A stretch of 64,000 nt of DNA from Lentilitoribacter sp. Alg239-R112 (GCF_900537175.1 NZ_LS999833.1:1302001-1366000), one strand, 5' to 3'. Shown: positions 44,969 through 55,346, counted from the stretch's first letter. Notes: a model not told the origin generated them from the letters alone. Numbers and translations are program-made.

Positions 44969-46009
44969 ATGAGCACCTCAGAAAATATACTAAACTTGAT
45001 TGGAAATACACCGCTGGTAAGGCTGAAAAAAGCGAGTGAAGAAACAGGTTGCACAATCTTGGGGAAAGCCGAATTTTTAAACCCAGGCCAATCGGTAAAA
45101 GATAGAGCCGCACTTTCTATGATAAGAAACGCGGAGAAAAGCGGGAAACTAAAACCCGGAGGTACAATTGTCGAAGGTACAGCAGGAAATACCGGCATCG
45201 GAATAGCAATGATCGCGCGAGTTCTAGGATACCGCGCATTGATCGTAATTCCAGAAACGCAATCTCAAGAAAAAAAAGACGCTTTGCAATTAATGGGGGC
45301 GGAATTGGTTGAGGTTCCTGCTGCGCCATACAAAAATCCAAACAACTATGTGCACGTATCAAGCAGAATTGCAGAGCAATTGGCAAAAACAGACCCTAAT
45401 GGCGCTGTTTGGGCCCAACAATTTGACAATGTTGCAAATCGGCAAGCCCATATTGATACAACAGGGCCTGAAATATGGCGCGACCTCGATGGAAAAATTG
45501 ATGGGTTTGTCTGTGCTTGCGGCTCTGGTGGTACATTAGCTGGCACTAGCATAGCGCTAAAAGAACGCAGCAACGATATTAAATCCGCAATTGTCGATCC
45601 CGACGGTGCAGCGCTTTTCAGCTACTACACTCAAGGGGAATTGAAATCTTCTGGCGGTTCAATCTCCGAAGGTATCGGTCAAGGTCGAATTACAGCTAAT
45701 CTGGAAGGCTACAAGCCTGATATGGCTTATAATGTTTCCGATAAGGAAGCTCTTCCAATTATTTTTGATCTCGCACAAAATGAGGGACTTTGCATGGGCC
45801 TCTCAACTGGTATCAACATTGCGGGTGCTATTCGCATGGCGAAAGAAATGGGCCCCGGCCATACGATTGTTACAATCCTGTGTGATTATGGAAATCGATA
45901 TCAGTCCAAGCTTTATAATCCGGAATTTTTGCGTTCAAAAGACTTACCAGTTCCGGCATGGTTAGAAAAGAAAGTTGATATCGAAATCCCCTTCATTACA
46001 GAAAGCTGA
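44969..46009 (+). CDS. cysK: Cysteine synthase A family protein
   Basis: A 346-residue PLP enzyme with IGNTPLVRLKKASE, the PLP lysine in NPGQSVKDRAALSM, the substrate loop EGTAGNTGIGIAM and phosphate loop CGSGGTLAGTS. It makes cysteine from O-acetylserine and sulfide. The C-terminus is about 25 residues longer than E. coli CysK. Downstream are alaX and sseA on the same strand within 12 bases each, an operon common in Rhizobiales. Confidence 0.92.
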   Translation: MSTSENILNLIGNTPLVRLKKASEETGCTILGKAEFLNPGQSVKDRAALSMIRNAEKSGKLKPGGTIVEGTAGNTGIGIAMIARVLGYRALIVIPETQSQEKKDALQLMGAELVEVPAAPYKNPNNYVHVSSRIAEQLAKTDPNGAVWAQQFDNVANRQAHIDTTGPEIWRDLDGKIDGFVCACGSGGTLAGTSIALKERSNDIKSAIVDPDGAALFSYYTQGELKSSGGSISEGIGQGRITANLEGYKPDMAYNVSDKEALPIIFDLAQNEGLCMGLSTGINIAGAIRMAKEMGPGHTIVTILCDYGNRYQSKLYNPEFLRSKDLPVPAWLEKKVDIEIPFITES

Positions 46010-46016
46010 TCGGAAG

Positions 46017-46745
46017 ATGACAGAAACCCTTTTTCGGCAGGATGCTTATCTTTCTGCGTGTGAAGCGCATGTTATAGACGTTGATCCACGGCGTGGAGTT
46101 ATTCTGGATAAAACATGTTTCTATGCAACATCGGGCGGACAACCAGGCGATATAGGGTTTCTTGAACGTGAAGATGGTTCAAAAATTGAGATATCCGATA
46201 CCATTCACGGTGAAACCAAGGACATTATTCTACACATTGTTGCCGATGGTTCTGCCCTTCCGGAAAAAGGCGAAAAACTTGTACTTCATATCGATTGGCA
46301 GCGCAGGTATAAGCTTATGCGCATGCATACTGCATGCCACCTCCTATCGGTCATATGTCCCTTCCCGATAACGGGTGCGCGCGTCGGAGAAGATGAATCC
46401 CGTATAGATTTTGATATGAGCGAGACCGTCGACAAAGTCGAGACAACAAAACAAATGATGAACCTAGTAAAAGAAAACCATACTATCTTCAATCAGTGGA
46501 TTACCGAAGCTGAGCTTGATGCCAATCCAACATTGGTGAAATCCAAAAACGTTCGCCCTCCCCGTGGGTTAGGAGACATTCGGCTTGTCTGTATTGGCGA
46601 AGACTCAGCAATTGATAGCCAGCCATGCGGAGGAACACACGTAGCGGAAACGCAAGAAGTCGGAGACATTCACATTGGAAAAATTGAAAAAAAAGGTCGT
46701 GAAAATCGTCGATTCCGCATACGATTTGGCAAAATACCAAACTAA
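46017..46745 (+). CDS. AlaX-type alanyl-tRNA editing protein
   Basis: ATG at 46017 (MTETLFRQDAYLSACEAHV) begins 7 bases after cysK. The editing site HTACHLL gives the His pair of the HxxxH type and SQPCGGTHVAET the Cys/His pair that binds zinc. At 242 residues it has the AlaX body without catalytic synthetase domain. It hydrolyses serine or glycine mischarged on tRNA-Ala. Cotranscription with cysK is likely. Confidence 0.92.
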   Translation: MTETLFRQDAYLSACEAHVIDVDPRRGVILDKTCFYATSGGQPGDIGFLEREDGSKIEISDTIHGETKDIILHIVADGSALPEKGEKLVLHIDWQRRYKLMRMHTACHLLSVICPFPITGARVGEDESRIDFDMSETVDKVETTKQMMNLVKENHTIFNQWITEAELDANPTLVKSKNVRPPRGLGDIRLVCIGEDSAIDSQPCGGTHVAETQEVGDIHIGKIEKKGRENRRFRIRFGKIPN

Positions 46746-46755
46746 GGCAGAAATT

Positions 46756-47616
46756 ATGACAGACCAACAGAACCCTTTTCTGAAATCATTCGAGTGGCTT
46801 GAAGAAAATTTGAGCGATAAAGACCTTCGTATCATCGATGCATCTTGGTTTTTGCCCGCTCAAAACAGAGATCCAATCGCAGAATTTGAAACTGCCCACA
46901 TTCCAAACGCTATTTTCTTTGATCAAGATGAAATTGTCGATCCAGAATCAAACCTTCCACACCCACTCCCAGACCCAGATACATTCGCAAAAGCAGTCGG
47001 AAAATTAGGCATATCGGAAGAGAATGTAATTGTCGTCTATGATGCGATGGGAATGATTACAGCCCCTCGTATCTGGTGGATGTTTAAAATCATGGGAGCT
47101 CGATCTGTCTATGTGCTAGATGGAGGATTTGATGAATGGAAAGCAAAAGGCCTACCCATAAGTTCCGAAAAAAACCCGTCAAAACCATCAACTTTCACAC
47201 CTTATTTTGACAAAGACGCAGTCTCTTCCATTGATGATGTATTGGCCGCTATTGGCGACGAGCAGATACAAATTCTTGACGCACGAGCCGCTGGCCGTTT
47301 TAACGGAAGCGAAGCCGAGCCCCGTGCAGGCATGCGCTCCGGACACATGCCAAGTGCCATAAACACACCAGTCTTATCACTATCAGAAAACGGAAAACTT
47401 AAATCTATCAGTGATTTAAAAGCGCTATTTGAATCTAAATCTGTAGCTTTTGACAAACAGGTTATAACGACATGTGGATCTGGAGTTACCGCTGCGGTCA
47501 TTACTTTAGCGCTTAATTCCATCGGACATACGAATGTGCAACTTTATGACGGCTCCTGGTCTGAATGGGGCGGAAGAGACGATACGCCAATTGAGACAAG
47601 CACCGATGATGTTTGA
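46756..47616 (+). CDS. sseA: 3-mercaptopyruvate sulfurtransferase
   Basis: ATG at 46756 (MTDQQNPFLKSFEWL) is 10 bases after alaX. Two rhodanese domains are present; the second carries the active-site loop TTCGSGVTAAV, characteristic of mercaptopyruvate rather than thiosulfate sulfurtransferases. RIIDASWFLPAQNRDP and GARSVYVLDGGFDEW support the call. It transfers sulfur from 3-mercaptopyruvate, linking cysteine catabolism with cysK upstream. Confidence 0.93.
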   Translation: MTDQQNPFLKSFEWLEENLSDKDLRIIDASWFLPAQNRDPIAEFETAHIPNAIFFDQDEIVDPESNLPHPLPDPDTFAKAVGKLGISEENVIVVYDAMGMITAPRIWWMFKIMGARSVYVLDGGFDEWKAKGLPISSEKNPSKPSTFTPYFDKDAVSSIDDVLAAIGDEQIQILDARAAGRFNGSEAEPRAGMRSGHMPSAINTPVLSLSENGKLKSISDLKALFESKSVAFDKQVITTCGSGVTAAVITLALNSIGHTNVQLYDGSWSEWGGRDDTPIETSTDDV

Positions 47617-48166
47617 ATACAAACCAAAACCAATTGAAACCACCATAACGCACTTGCGTATGGATGAGCACACTTCGCATGCTCACACGCGACCATCCAA
47701 TATAAATGCTGCATTAATGCGTGCTGAAAATCCACCTCTACATTTCTATCGCTACCTACAACACAGCGTGGGCGAACAACATGTATGGGTTGCGCGCTTG
47801 CGCATGACTGATGATGAACTATCCAAAATCATCCACGCAAAGACAACAGACATTGATGTGCTTTACATCGATGGTGTTCCGTCTGGCTTTTATGAAATTG
47901 ATAGATCCAAGCCGGAGCTTGTTGACCTCGCTTACTTTGGATTGATGGAGCATGCAATTGGACGCGGCTTAGGAAAATGGTTTCTATCTCAAGCCATATC
48001 ATCTGCGTGGGCGTCAGAGCCTGACGCAGTATCTGTTTGCACATGCACGCTCGATCATCCAGCAGCGCTTGGTCTTTATCAAAAACTGGGATTTAAGGCG
48101 ATTGCTCAGCAGCATAGCAAGTATGCGCCGCTCTCCAAAAAGGAACGACTGGCAATCCTTAAATAA
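47609..48166 (+). CDS. GNAT-family N-acetyltransferase
   Basis: Two adjacent ATGs (47606 and 47609) overlap the sseA stop; either may be used. The 185-residue product has the acetyl-CoA loop MEHAIGRGLGKWFLS and HPAALGLYQKLGF at the end, which define GNAT. The N-terminal segment before LRMDEHTSHAH is unassigned. Last gene of the cysK-alaX-sseA run, closed by a strong terminator. Substrate unknown. Confidence 0.87.
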   Translation: MFEYKPKPIETTITHLRMDEHTSHAHTRPSNINAALMRAENPPLHFYRYLQHSVGEQHVWVARLRMTDDELSKIIHAKTTDIDVLYIDGVPSGFYEIDRSKPELVDLAYFGLMEHAIGRGLGKWFLSQAISSAWASEPDAVSVCTCTLDHPAALGLYQKLGFKAIAQQHSKYAPLSKKERLAILK

Positions 48167-48194
48167 AAAAGCGCCGCCAATTTGGCGACGCTTT
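48167..48194. terminator. Bidirectional terminator between GNAT gene and ald
   Basis: AAAAGCGCCGCCA pairs with TGGCGACGCTTTT with one mismatch over a 2-base core loop, so it has A and T runs on both sides for two converging units. Confidence 0.88.
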
Positions 48195-48217
48195 TCTCAA
48201 TCTAAATTTCAGATCAA

Positions 48218-49339
48218 CTATGCAACGTTGCGCACAGCTTCTTCTGATGGAAGCAAATCATAATTAAGTGCTTCAGCAACCGCCTGGTTAGTGATCTTGC
48301 CTTTGTGAGTGTTCAGACCTGCGCGTAAGTTAGCATCTTCGGCAAGAGCAGCTAGACCTTTATCTGCAAGGGCCAAACCATGTTGCAATGTTGCATTGTT
48401 AAGTGCATGTGCAGATGTGATAGGAACAGCGCCAGGCATATTCGCAACACAATAGTGCACAACATCATCAACCACGTAAGTTGGCTCTGAGTGTGTTGTT
48501 GCTTTTGAAGTCTCAAAGCACCCACCTTGGTCAATTGCAACATCAACAATAACAGCACCGTTTTTCATGCCGGACAACATCTCGCGTGTGACTAATTTAG
48601 GAGCCGCTGCACCTGGAATAAGAACCGCGCCAACAACGATATCAGCCGAGAAAACTTCATCTTCAAGAGAATCAATTGTTGAGAAACGTGTGTGAATTGC
48701 GCCATTGAAAATATCGTCAAGTTCACGAAGACGTGGAAGCGAACGATCCAAGATCGTTACGTCAGCACCTAAGCCAACAGCCATTTTTGCAGCATTCAAA
48801 CCAACAACGCCACCGCCGATGATTGTAACCTTCGCAGGAAGAACACCCGGCACACCGCCAAGAAGAATACCACGACCACCATTTGCTTTTTGCAAGCCTG
48901 TAGCACCCGCTTGAATAGCCAAACGACCAGCAACTTCTGACATCGGCGCAAGCAACGGAAGACCACCACGATTGTCGGTCACAGTTTCATACGCTACAGC
49001 TGTACAACCACTGTCCAACAAGCCTTTTGTTTGCGCTGGATCTGGAGCAAGGTGAAGATATGTATAAAGCAACTGATCATCACGAAGTTGCGTATATTCA
49101 GATTCCTGAGGTTCCTTCACCTTAACGACCATATCGCTCTGTTCAAATATATCAGAAGCAGTAGCAACAATCTTCGCGCCCGCTGCCTGGTAAGCAGCGT
49201 CATCGGCGCTAATGCCAAGGCCAGCACCTGTTTCAACGATCACATCATGACCATGAGCTACATATTCACGAACAGAACTTGGTGTTAAGCCAACACGATA
49301 TTCATGGTTTTTAATTTCTTTTGGGCAACCTACACGCAT
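48218..49339 (-). CDS. ald: Alanine dehydrogenase
   Basis: A 373-residue enzyme: start [20 protein letters not shown] (substrate Arg and Lys), HLAPDP, then the NAD fold [24 protein letters not shown]. The ending [20 protein letters not shown] is diagnostic of alanine dehydrogenase. It interconverts alanine and pyruvate plus ammonia. An Lrp-type gene is divergent from it and presumably controls it. Its leader contains a strong GGAGGAGA ribosome site. Confidence 0.95.
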   Translation of the reverse strand: MRVGCPKEIKNHEYRVGLTPSSVREYVAHGHDVIVETGAGLGISADDAAYQAAGAKIVATASDIFEQSDMVVKVKEPQESEYTQLRDDQLLYTYLHLAPDPAQTKGLLDSGCTAVAYETVTDNRGGLPLLAPMSEVAGRLAIQAGATGLQKANGGRGILLGGVPGVLPAKVTIIGGGVVGLNAAKMAVGLGADVTILDRSLPRLRELDDIFNGAIHTRFSTIDSLEDEVFSADIVVGAVLIPGAAAPKLVTREMLSGMKNGAVIVDVAIDQGGCFETSKATTHSEPTYVVDDVVHYCVANMPGAVPITSAHALNNATLQHGLALADKGLAALAEDANLRAGLNTHKGKITNQAVAEALNYDLLPSEEAVRNVA

Positions 49340-49432
49340 AACGTGATCTCCTCCGGGTTAAATTGAATTAGTCGGATTTAATCATTAATCGTTTGGTGAA
49401 TCCTTGAAATTTGAATTGAAATTATCACGATT

Positions 49433-49482
49433 TTCGAATAATATTCGAATTTTTAACTTAATAACTAGGGAATATTCGAATG
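49433..49482. promoter_or_regulatory. Lrp-type operators between ald and its regulator
   Basis: TTCGAAT-AAT-ATTCGAA is a perfect 17-base palindrome (49433-49449). A second ATTCGAAT (49474-49481) overlaps the regulator's start codon. The pair fits autoregulation and control of ald. Confidence 0.7.
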
Positions 49483-49944
49483 AACGATCTTGATACTGTG
49501 GATATCTCGATATTGAGAGTCCTCCAAAAAGATGGACGAATTTCCAACGCTGCACTTGCTGATGCTGTTAACCTTTCACCATCAGCATGTTCCCGTCGGG
49601 TAGATATACTTGAAAAAAAGGGAGCGATTAAAGGCTATCAAGCACGACTTTCCCATCGTGCATTAGGTCATAAGATGATGGTTATCGTTCATATCTCACT
49701 ATCAGGTCAATTCACAAAAACTCTCAAAGAATTTGAATCTGCAGTAAAGCGTTGCCCGAATGTATTGGTTTGTTATCTTATGTCAGGAGAATATGACTAT
49801 ATATTGCGCGTAGCTGCCAAAGACCTTGAAGATTATGAATATATCCATCGGGACTGGTTATCTGCCCTGCCCCATGTTGTCAAAATCAACTCAAGTTTTG
49901 CCTTACGAGAAATCGTTGAAAGACCAAATGTAGGTCTTTCCTAG
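49480..49944 (+). CDS. Lrp/AsnC-family regulator
   Basis: A 154-residue regulator with winged HTH DTVDISILRVLQKDGRISNAAL, ADAVNLSPSACSRRVDILEKKG, followed by the RAM ligand-binding domain (FESAVKRCPNVLVCYLMSGEYDYILRV). It is divergent from ald with shared palindromes, as AldR-type regulators of alanine dehydrogenase are. ATG at 49480 lies inside an ATTCGAATG operator half-site with TAGGG about 9 bases upstream. Confidence 0.93.
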   Translation: MNDLDTVDISILRVLQKDGRISNAALADAVNLSPSACSRRVDILEKKGAIKGYQARLSHRALGHKMMVIVHISLSGQFTKTLKEFESAVKRCPNVLVCYLMSGEYDYILRVAAKDLEDYEYIHRDWLSALPHVVKINSSFALREIVERPNVGLS

Positions 49945-49945
49945 A

Positions 49946-50239
49946 TCATTGTTGAAAAATTCGATCACCAAGTTGATCAATCATCTGCTTACCCTTGTGC
50001 ATGGCGAATTCATCGGCTTGGTCTTTAGTCGGAAATAGATCAGCACGAATAAACTTATGTTCCAGCATTTCACCGTTCACTTCCTTCGTCACCGATCCGG
50101 CAAGGCGAAATTGTCCAGAGTCGGAAATAGGTTCGGCTGTGATAACAAACCCTTCGTACTCCTCTGTCGCCGCAGGAGCGTTAGCGCCGCTTGTATCGCC
50201 GCCAAATAATCGTTTTAAGAAACCAGCCATATCACTCAC
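49946..50239 (-). CDS. HlyU-family protein
   Basis: The 97-residue protein has MAGFLKRLFGG, a short linker, then YEGFVITAEPISDSGQFRLAG and HKFIRADLFPTKDQADEFA, the HlyU family pattern. Vibrio HlyU relieves H-NS-like repression of haemolysin genes; most alphaproteobacterial members are uncharacterised. It converges on the Lrp gene with one base between them. Confidence 0.86.
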   Translation of the reverse strand: MSDMAGFLKRLFGGDTSGANAPAATEEYEGFVITAEPISDSGQFRLAGSVTKEVNGEMLEHKFIRADLFPTKDQADEFAMHKGKQMIDQLGDRIFQQ

Positions 50240-50315
50240 CTCAAACTGTCATGATTTTGTTACATTATTTTACAAGAAACTTCGCACACCCGCTAGCCCT
50301 TTTCAGGAGAATGTC

Positions 50316-50768
50316 ATGCAAAGTCAAATAGCAGTTCGACGCGCTACTTTAACAGACCTTGATCAATTTGTACTATTACTTCAAACACTCAGTGCAGAAA
50401 AAGCGCTTTCAAATGCCAAACTTATGCAACAAAGGTGGGAAGAACTCTTAACCTTTAACGGATCAAGCGTTTTTGTCGCCGAACAAGAGGACCAACTATT
50501 ATCGACCTGTACGCTTATAATTGTTCCAAATCTCACACGCAGCGGGCAACCATATGCCCAAATTGAAAACGTAGTAACATTAGAATGCGCGCGAAATCGG
50601 GGGTTTGCGCAAGCCACATTAAATGCAGCGCTTGAATATGCTTGGTCAAAAAACTGCTATAAGGTGATGTTACTTTCCGGAGGAACAAACAGTGAAGCAC
50701 ATCAATTATATAAGAAAATTGGCTTTACTTGCGATAAAATTGGCTTCCAAATCCGCCAGAATGTCTAA
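50316..50768 (+). CDS. GNAT-family N-acetyltransferase
   Basis: ATG at 50316 follows CAGGAGA by five bases; the longer frame upstream overlaps the HlyU gene and is not needed. The 150-residue product has AVRRATLTDLDQFVLLL, IENVVTLECARNRGFAQATL (acetyl-CoA loop) and HQLYKKIGFTCDKIGF, a standard small GNAT. Substrate cannot be inferred. It is monocistronic as far as can be seen. Confidence 0.87.
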   Translation: MQSQIAVRRATLTDLDQFVLLLQTLSAEKALSNAKLMQQRWEELLTFNGSSVFVAEQEDQLLSTCTLIIVPNLTRSGQPYAQIENVVTLECARNRGFAQATLNAALEYAWSKNCYKVMLLSGGTNSEAHQLYKKIGFTCDKIGFQIRQNV

Positions 50769-50837
50769 TATCAATATTTCAATTTTACTTTTGGGACTAC
50801 GTAAATTGAATGGTTATCAAATTAGTTGGAGTTTTTG

Positions 50838-51425
50838 ATGCTGCGAACCTTTTTGTTAATTCTCTCCTTGGTTTTTGTTTGCCATCAGGCTTCTGCACAA
50901 AATCGGACAGATAGTGAATTCAGCACAGAACAGATTTTTTCGGTTGCAACAGGCGACTGGAACAATGACGAAACGCCAGATGCAGCCATGATCATGGTGA
51001 CGAATGAACACCAATTTGATCTTCTGATCTATCAAAGTGACAAACAGCAAAGATTAAAACTACATTCGCATATGCCTGATTTTGTATGGGGGTCTGATGT
51101 AATGTATGGCCAAGAGCCATCTGTAATAGCGCTGAAAAATGGTTCGATAAACGTCACATCCCAAAATTCGGCTATTGGGCGAAACCGATGGGAACAAAAC
51201 CTGACAATTGCCTATAGAGGCGGTGAATTTTTGGTCGCTGGTTTCTCCTACTCTTATTATGATACGCTTGATGTTGAAGCAAATGGTGGCTGCGATCTAA
51301 ATCTGTTAACTGGCAGAGGCACAGTAGATGATTTGCCAATAAAACTTACTATCCCTGCCCCAACTGTAAAAGACTTCGCAAAATTCAATGATATATTGAT
51401 CGAAACCTGTCTCAAGACCGAATGA
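50838..51425 (+). CDS. Exported protein of unknown function
   Basis: ATG at 50838 starts a signal peptide (LRTFLLILSLVFVCHQASAQ, cleavage after ASA). The mature part has FSVATGDWNNDETPDAAMIM, which resembles an FG-GAP/VCBS-type calcium-binding stretch. About 195 residues in all, periplasmic or surface exposed. Its 3' end overlaps the converging ATPase gene by 14 bases. No close family is recognised. Confidence 0.75.
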   Translation: MLRTFLLILSLVFVCHQASAQNRTDSEFSTEQIFSVATGDWNNDETPDAAMIMVTNEHQFDLLIYQSDKQQRLKLHSHMPDFVWGSDVMYGQEPSVIALKNGSINVTSQNSAIGRNRWEQNLTIAYRGGEFLVAGFSYSYYDTLDVEANGGCDLNLLTGRGTVDDLPIKLTIPAPTVKDFAKFNDILIETCLKTE

Positions 51426-51951
51426 ACACGTGACCTAAAACAAAATCAGTGCGCTCATCGACCGTTAATTTGGGTACGAAGATCAATTCGTACCCAAATT
51501 GTTCATAGGTTTTGATCAAAAATTGAAATTCATTGACTGCTTCAGTGTAACCTTTTCGTCGTTCGTCATCCTCTTCATAAATCTCCAACCATGGCGGCAC
51601 CAAAAAGACACGGCGTTGAAAACGCATTTGCTTTAAAAGGTTTGTAAGTTTCTCTGGAGTTGAAAGTTTTAACTGGCATAAATAAGCGTATAGATCGACA
51701 ATTGAGCGATCAATAAAACTGATGTCTTCTGAATGTATTTGCATTCTCAGATCTTGCTCAACAAGTTCTGCAGCCAACAATGCAAACTTTTGAGGGTTCT
51801 TCCAAGGAAGTCCATCGCTATCTCTAGCTATTTCAGCTTTAACGATCCGCCGACCGGCTTCTTCAATAACGGGAAACCCGCGAACCTCCATCCCCTTTAG
51901 GAGAGCAGATTTTCCGCCACCAGAACAGCCTGATAAAATAAATGGCAACAT
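51412..51951 (-). CDS. Small P-loop NTPase (AAA_28/NadR-like)
   Basis: A 179-residue protein from ATG at 51951 (a GTG start at 51960 is possible) with Walker A LSGCSGGGKSALLKG and LPWKNPQKFALLAAE, then DISFIDRSIVDLYAYL. Such single-domain P-loop proteins resemble nucleoside or NMN kinases. The substrate is unknown. It is 29 bases upstream of the lolD stop on the same strand side but runs as its own unit, converging with the exported protein gene. Confidence 0.82.
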   Translation of the reverse strand: MLPFILSGCSGGGKSALLKGMEVRGFPVIEEAGRRIVKAEIARDSDGLPWKNPQKFALLAAELVEQDLRMQIHSEDISFIDRSIVDLYAYLCQLKLSTPEKLTNLLKQMRFQRRVFLVPPWLEIYEEDDERRKGYTEAVNEFQFLIKTYEQFGYELIFVPKLTVDERTDFVLGHVFIRS

Positions 51952-51980
51952 ATGCCACACCTATAGTGATTAGATGATCG

Positions 51981-52709
51981 CTAGATCTCAATCAGAAGAC
52001 CATCTCTTAATGTCACACAGCGATCCATACTTCTTGCCAATTCATGATTATGAGTGGCAACCATTGCTGAAAGGCCAGATTGCTTTACCAGCGCTTCGAG
52101 CGCCTCAAAAACATATGATGCTGTTTCCGGGTCAAGATTTCCGGTTGGCTCGTCGGCCAGAAGCACGCTTGGCGCATTCGCCACCGCACGCGCAATGGCA
52201 ACACGTTGCTGCTCACCACCAGACAGCTCCGAAGGCCTATGGGTAATACGATGCCCAAGCTTAAGATAACCAAGTAATTCGACAGCGCGTTGCTCCGCCT
52301 CAGATTTATCTAACCCATTTATAAGTTGGGGAATAACCACATTTTCAGCTGCGGTAAATTCCGGAAGAAGGTGATGGAACTGATATACAAATCCTATACT
52401 GTCACCTCTAACTTCTGTACGCCTCTCGTCACTCAGCTCACCACATGAAGTGCCATCGATTATGATATCACCTTCATCGGCCCGCTCAAGCAATCCAGCA
52501 AGATGTAACAAAGTGGACTTTCCTGCACCCGAAGGGGCAATCAACGCAACCGTCTCGCCACGGTAGAGTTTAAAATCCACACCATTGAGAATATCGAGCG
52601 TTTCCTCGCCTTGTTGATAACGACGCTTTACGCCAATCATTTGCATAGCAAGGTTCTCAGCATTTCCTGATACGGAATTGTTTTCTGCTATTTGGCTTAA
52701 TTCATTCAT
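51981..52709 (-). CDS. lolD: Lipoprotein-releasing ABC ATPase LolD
   Basis: The 242-residue ATPase has Walker [36 protein letters not shown] (the LolD-type Q-loop region), signature [14 protein letters not shown], Walker [12 protein letters not shown] and H-loop VATHNHELA. LolD powers extraction of lipoproteins from the inner membrane toward LolA. It follows the permease gene by 6 bases. Confidence 0.95.
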   Translation of the reverse strand: MNELSQIAENNSVSGNAENLAMQMIGVKRRYQQGEETLDILNGVDFKLYRGETVALIAPSGAGKSTLLHLAGLLERADEGDIIIDGTSCGELSDERRTEVRGDSIGFVYQFHHLLPEFTAAENVVIPQLINGLDKSEAEQRAVELLGYLKLGHRITHRPSELSGGEQQRVAIARAVANAPSVLLADEPTGNLDPETASYVFEALEALVKQSGLSAMVATHNHELARSMDRCVTLRDGLLIEI

Positions 52710-52715
52710 GAGTAA

Positions 52716-53999
52716 TTACTCGTATCGCAAGGCTTGAACTGGATCAATTTTTGATGCGCGCCAGGCCGGAATCAGAGTCGCCAAAAATGTCAATACAAAC
52801 GCCATGATAATAATTGAAACCGTCTCGCTAACATCCATATCGGCTGGCAACTGGCTTAAAAAATATAGTTCCGGATCAAACACTGTTGTTCCAGATAACC
52901 ACGAAAAGAACTGACGGATATTCTCGACATTTAGACAAACCAATACGCCAAGCGCCACGCCTGCACCTGTTCCAGCAACGCCAATTGCTGAACCTGTCAT
53001 AAAGAAAATGCGCATGACGGAACTTGAAGTTGCACCCATTGTCCGCAAGATCGCAATATCCCTTCCCTTGTCTTTCACCAACATAATAAGGCCCGAAATA
53101 ATATTTAGAGCGGCGACGAGTATGATCAATGTGAGGATCATAAACATAACATTACGTTCAACTTCAAGTGCCGAGAAAAACGTACGATTGCGTTGCTGCC
53201 AATCTGTTATGAATATTTGACGTTCAACAGATGCTTCAATAGGTTGGCGATAATCATCAACCTTGTCTGGATCATCAATAAATACCTCAATTGACTGAAC
53301 TTCATCATCTGAATTGAAATAAACCTGAGCTTCTTTCAGCGGCATATAAATAATCGATGAATCATATTCAGACATTCCGATCTCAAACACGCCAGAAATG
53401 GGATAAGCTTTTACCCGTGGCGTAACACCAAAAGGCGTTACATCTCCTTCCGGTGAAACAAGTGTTATATCATCACCTACAATAAGCCCAAGAGATTCAG
53501 CCATACGCGAGCCAATGAGAACACCATCTCCAGCGGCAAAACTGACTAAATCACCGGCAATTATATTTTTAGAGACCCAATCAAGGCGCGTAAGATCATC
53601 CATACTCACACCGCGAACCAATGCACCGCCACCTGCTCCGCCGTTGCCTGAAGCCAATGTCTGGCCTTCAACAGTAGGGATTGCCATTTGCACACCCGTT
53701 ACAGCTTCAATGCGTTTTGCCAGATCCAGATAATCATTCAATGGAGCATCAATCGGCTGAACAATCATATGGCCATTTATACCAAGAATTCGATTAATCA
53801 GCTCTGCGCGAAAACCATTCATCACCGCCATAACAATGATCAAAGTAGCAACGCCCAACATAATTCCGGCAAATGAAAACCCTGCTATAACAGAAACGAC
53901 TGTTTCCTTTCGGCGAGAGCGAAGATAACGCCAAGCAACAAGCCGTTCAAAAACACCAAATGGTTTTGCTTTTTCAGAAGTATTCATTTCGTCAGCCAA
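52716..53999 (-). CDS. lolC: Lipoprotein-releasing ABC permease LolC/E
   Basis: The 427-residue permease starts FERLVAWRYLRSRRKETVVS, has a first membrane helix near residues 36-60, a periplasmic domain, and three more helices after about 285 (FMILTLIILVAALNIISGLIM; ILRTMGATSSSVMRIFFMTG). A single LolC/E-type protein is usual in alphaproteobacteria, forming a homodimer instead of LolCE. It lies between proS and lolD, all minus strand. Confidence 0.93.
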   Translation of the reverse strand: MADEMNTSEKAKPFGVFERLVAWRYLRSRRKETVVSVIAGFSFAGIMLGVATLIIVMAVMNGFRAELINRILGINGHMIVQPIDAPLNDYLDLAKRIEAVTGVQMAIPTVEGQTLASGNGGAGGGALVRGVSMDDLTRLDWVSKNIIAGDLVSFAAGDGVLIGSRMAESLGLIVGDDITLVSPEGDVTPFGVTPRVKAYPISGVFEIGMSEYDSSIIYMPLKEAQVYFNSDDEVQSIEVFIDDPDKVDDYRQPIEASVERQIFITDWQQRNRTFFSALEVERNVMFMILTLIILVAALNIISGLIMLVKDKGRDIAILRTMGATSSSVMRIFFMTGSAIGVAGTGAGVALGVLVCLNVENIRQFFSWLSGTTVFDPELYFLSQLPADMDVSETVSIIIMAFVLTFLATLIPAWRASKIDPVQALRYE

Positions 54000-54017
54000 A
54001 GAGTGATCGCCTTTAGT

Positions 54018-55346
54018 CTATTTACCTGATGTCAGTTTGTTAATTGCTGCTTCAATTGTTAGATTATCGCGCTCCCCGGTTGCGCGAGACTTAAGCTCGA
54101 CTTCGCCATTTGCAAGACCGCGCGGCCCGACAATGATTTGTTGTGGGACACCGATAAGGTCAGCGGTTGCAAACTTTCCACCAGCGCGCTCGTTGCGATC
54201 ATCCAATAAAACATCAATCCCAGCTTTTGATAGCTCAGAATAGATCTTCATAGAGGCTTCGTCACAAGCTTCATCGCCCACTTTCATATTAATAATTCCC
54301 GCATTAAAAGGCGCAACAGAATCAGGCCAAATAATTCCATTTTCATCATGAAACGCTTCAATGATGGCGGGAACAAGGCGCGTAGGGCCGATACCGTATG
54401 ACCCCATATGCACTGGGTGTTCGCGCCCATCTGGCCCCATCACCTTAGCACCCATAGCTTCTGAATATTTGGTTCCAAAATAGAATATGTGCCCAACTTC
54501 AATACCACGAGCAGATACTTGCTCTGCGGCATCAATTTTTGCGAAGGCATCCATGTCATGCATTTCAGACGTTGCTGCGTAGGACGCAGTCCATTTGTCA
54601 AAAATACCCTTCATCTCAGCGTGGTTTGAAAAATCAATATCTTCCGATGGGATATCAAAATCTAGGAAGTCTTTATGACAAAAAACTTCTGACTCGCCCG
54701 TGTCAGCAAGAATAATAAATTCGTGACTTAGATCGCCACCAATTGGTCCAGTATCTGCCTGCATGGGAATTGCCCGCAAGCCCAAACGATCGAAGGTACG
54801 CAAATAAGCAGCAAACATTTTGTAGTAAGCAAATTCGGCACTTTCTTGGTCGAGATCAAATGAATATGCATCTTTCATAATAAATTCACGAGAGCGCATG
54901 GTTCCAAAGCGAGGTCTAATTTCATCGCGAAACTTAGTCTGGATATGATAAAGGTTAAGCGGCAGTTCTTTATATGAACGCACATAAGACCGGAAGATAT
55001 CTGTGATCATCTCTTCATTGGTCGGACCATAAAGCATCGCCCTATCCTGACGGTCGGTTATGCGCAACATCTCCTTGCCATAGTCATCATAGCGTCCGCT
55101 CTCTTCCCACAATTCAGCAGATTGCACCGTGGGCATTAGACACTCAATTGCACCGCTACGATCCTGCTCTTGGCGTATAATCGTATTGACCTTATCCAAA
55201 ACGCGTTTACCCAACGGAAGCCACGAATAAATACCAGCAGATTGCTGCCGGATCATACCTGACCGAAGCATGAGGCGGTGAGAAACTATCTCAGCTTCTT
55301 TTGGGTTTTCTTTCAAAATTGGTAAAAAATACTGAGAAAGGCGCAT
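54018..55346 (-). CDS. proS: Prolyl-tRNA synthetase, short form
   Basis: A 442-residue class II synthetase: motif 1 region [16 protein letters not shown], motif 2 [25 protein letters not shown], and motif 3 [17 protein letters not shown]. It lacks the roughly 180-residue INS editing insertion seen in E. coli ProS, as is normal for alphaproteobacteria, which usually supply a separate YbaK/ProX editing protein. Last 100 residues bind the anticodon. Confidence 0.95.
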   Translation of the reverse strand: MRLSQYFLPILKENPKEAEIVSHRLMLRSGMIRQQSAGIYSWLPLGKRVLDKVNTIIRQEQDRSGAIECLMPTVQSAELWEESGRYDDYGKEMLRITDRQDRAMLYGPTNEEMITDIFRSYVRSYKELPLNLYHIQTKFRDEIRPRFGTMRSREFIMKDAYSFDLDQESAEFAYYKMFAAYLRTFDRLGLRAIPMQADTGPIGGDLSHEFIILADTGESEVFCHKDFLDFDIPSEDIDFSNHAEMKGIFDKWTASYAATSEMHDMDAFAKIDAAEQVSARGIEVGHIFYFGTKYSEAMGAKVMGPDGREHPVHMGSYGIGPTRLVPAIIEAFHDENGIIWPDSVAPFNAGIINMKVGDEACDEASMKIYSELSKAGIDVLLDDRNERAGGKFATADLIGVPQQIIVGPRGLANGEVELKSRATGERDNLTIEAAINKLTSGK

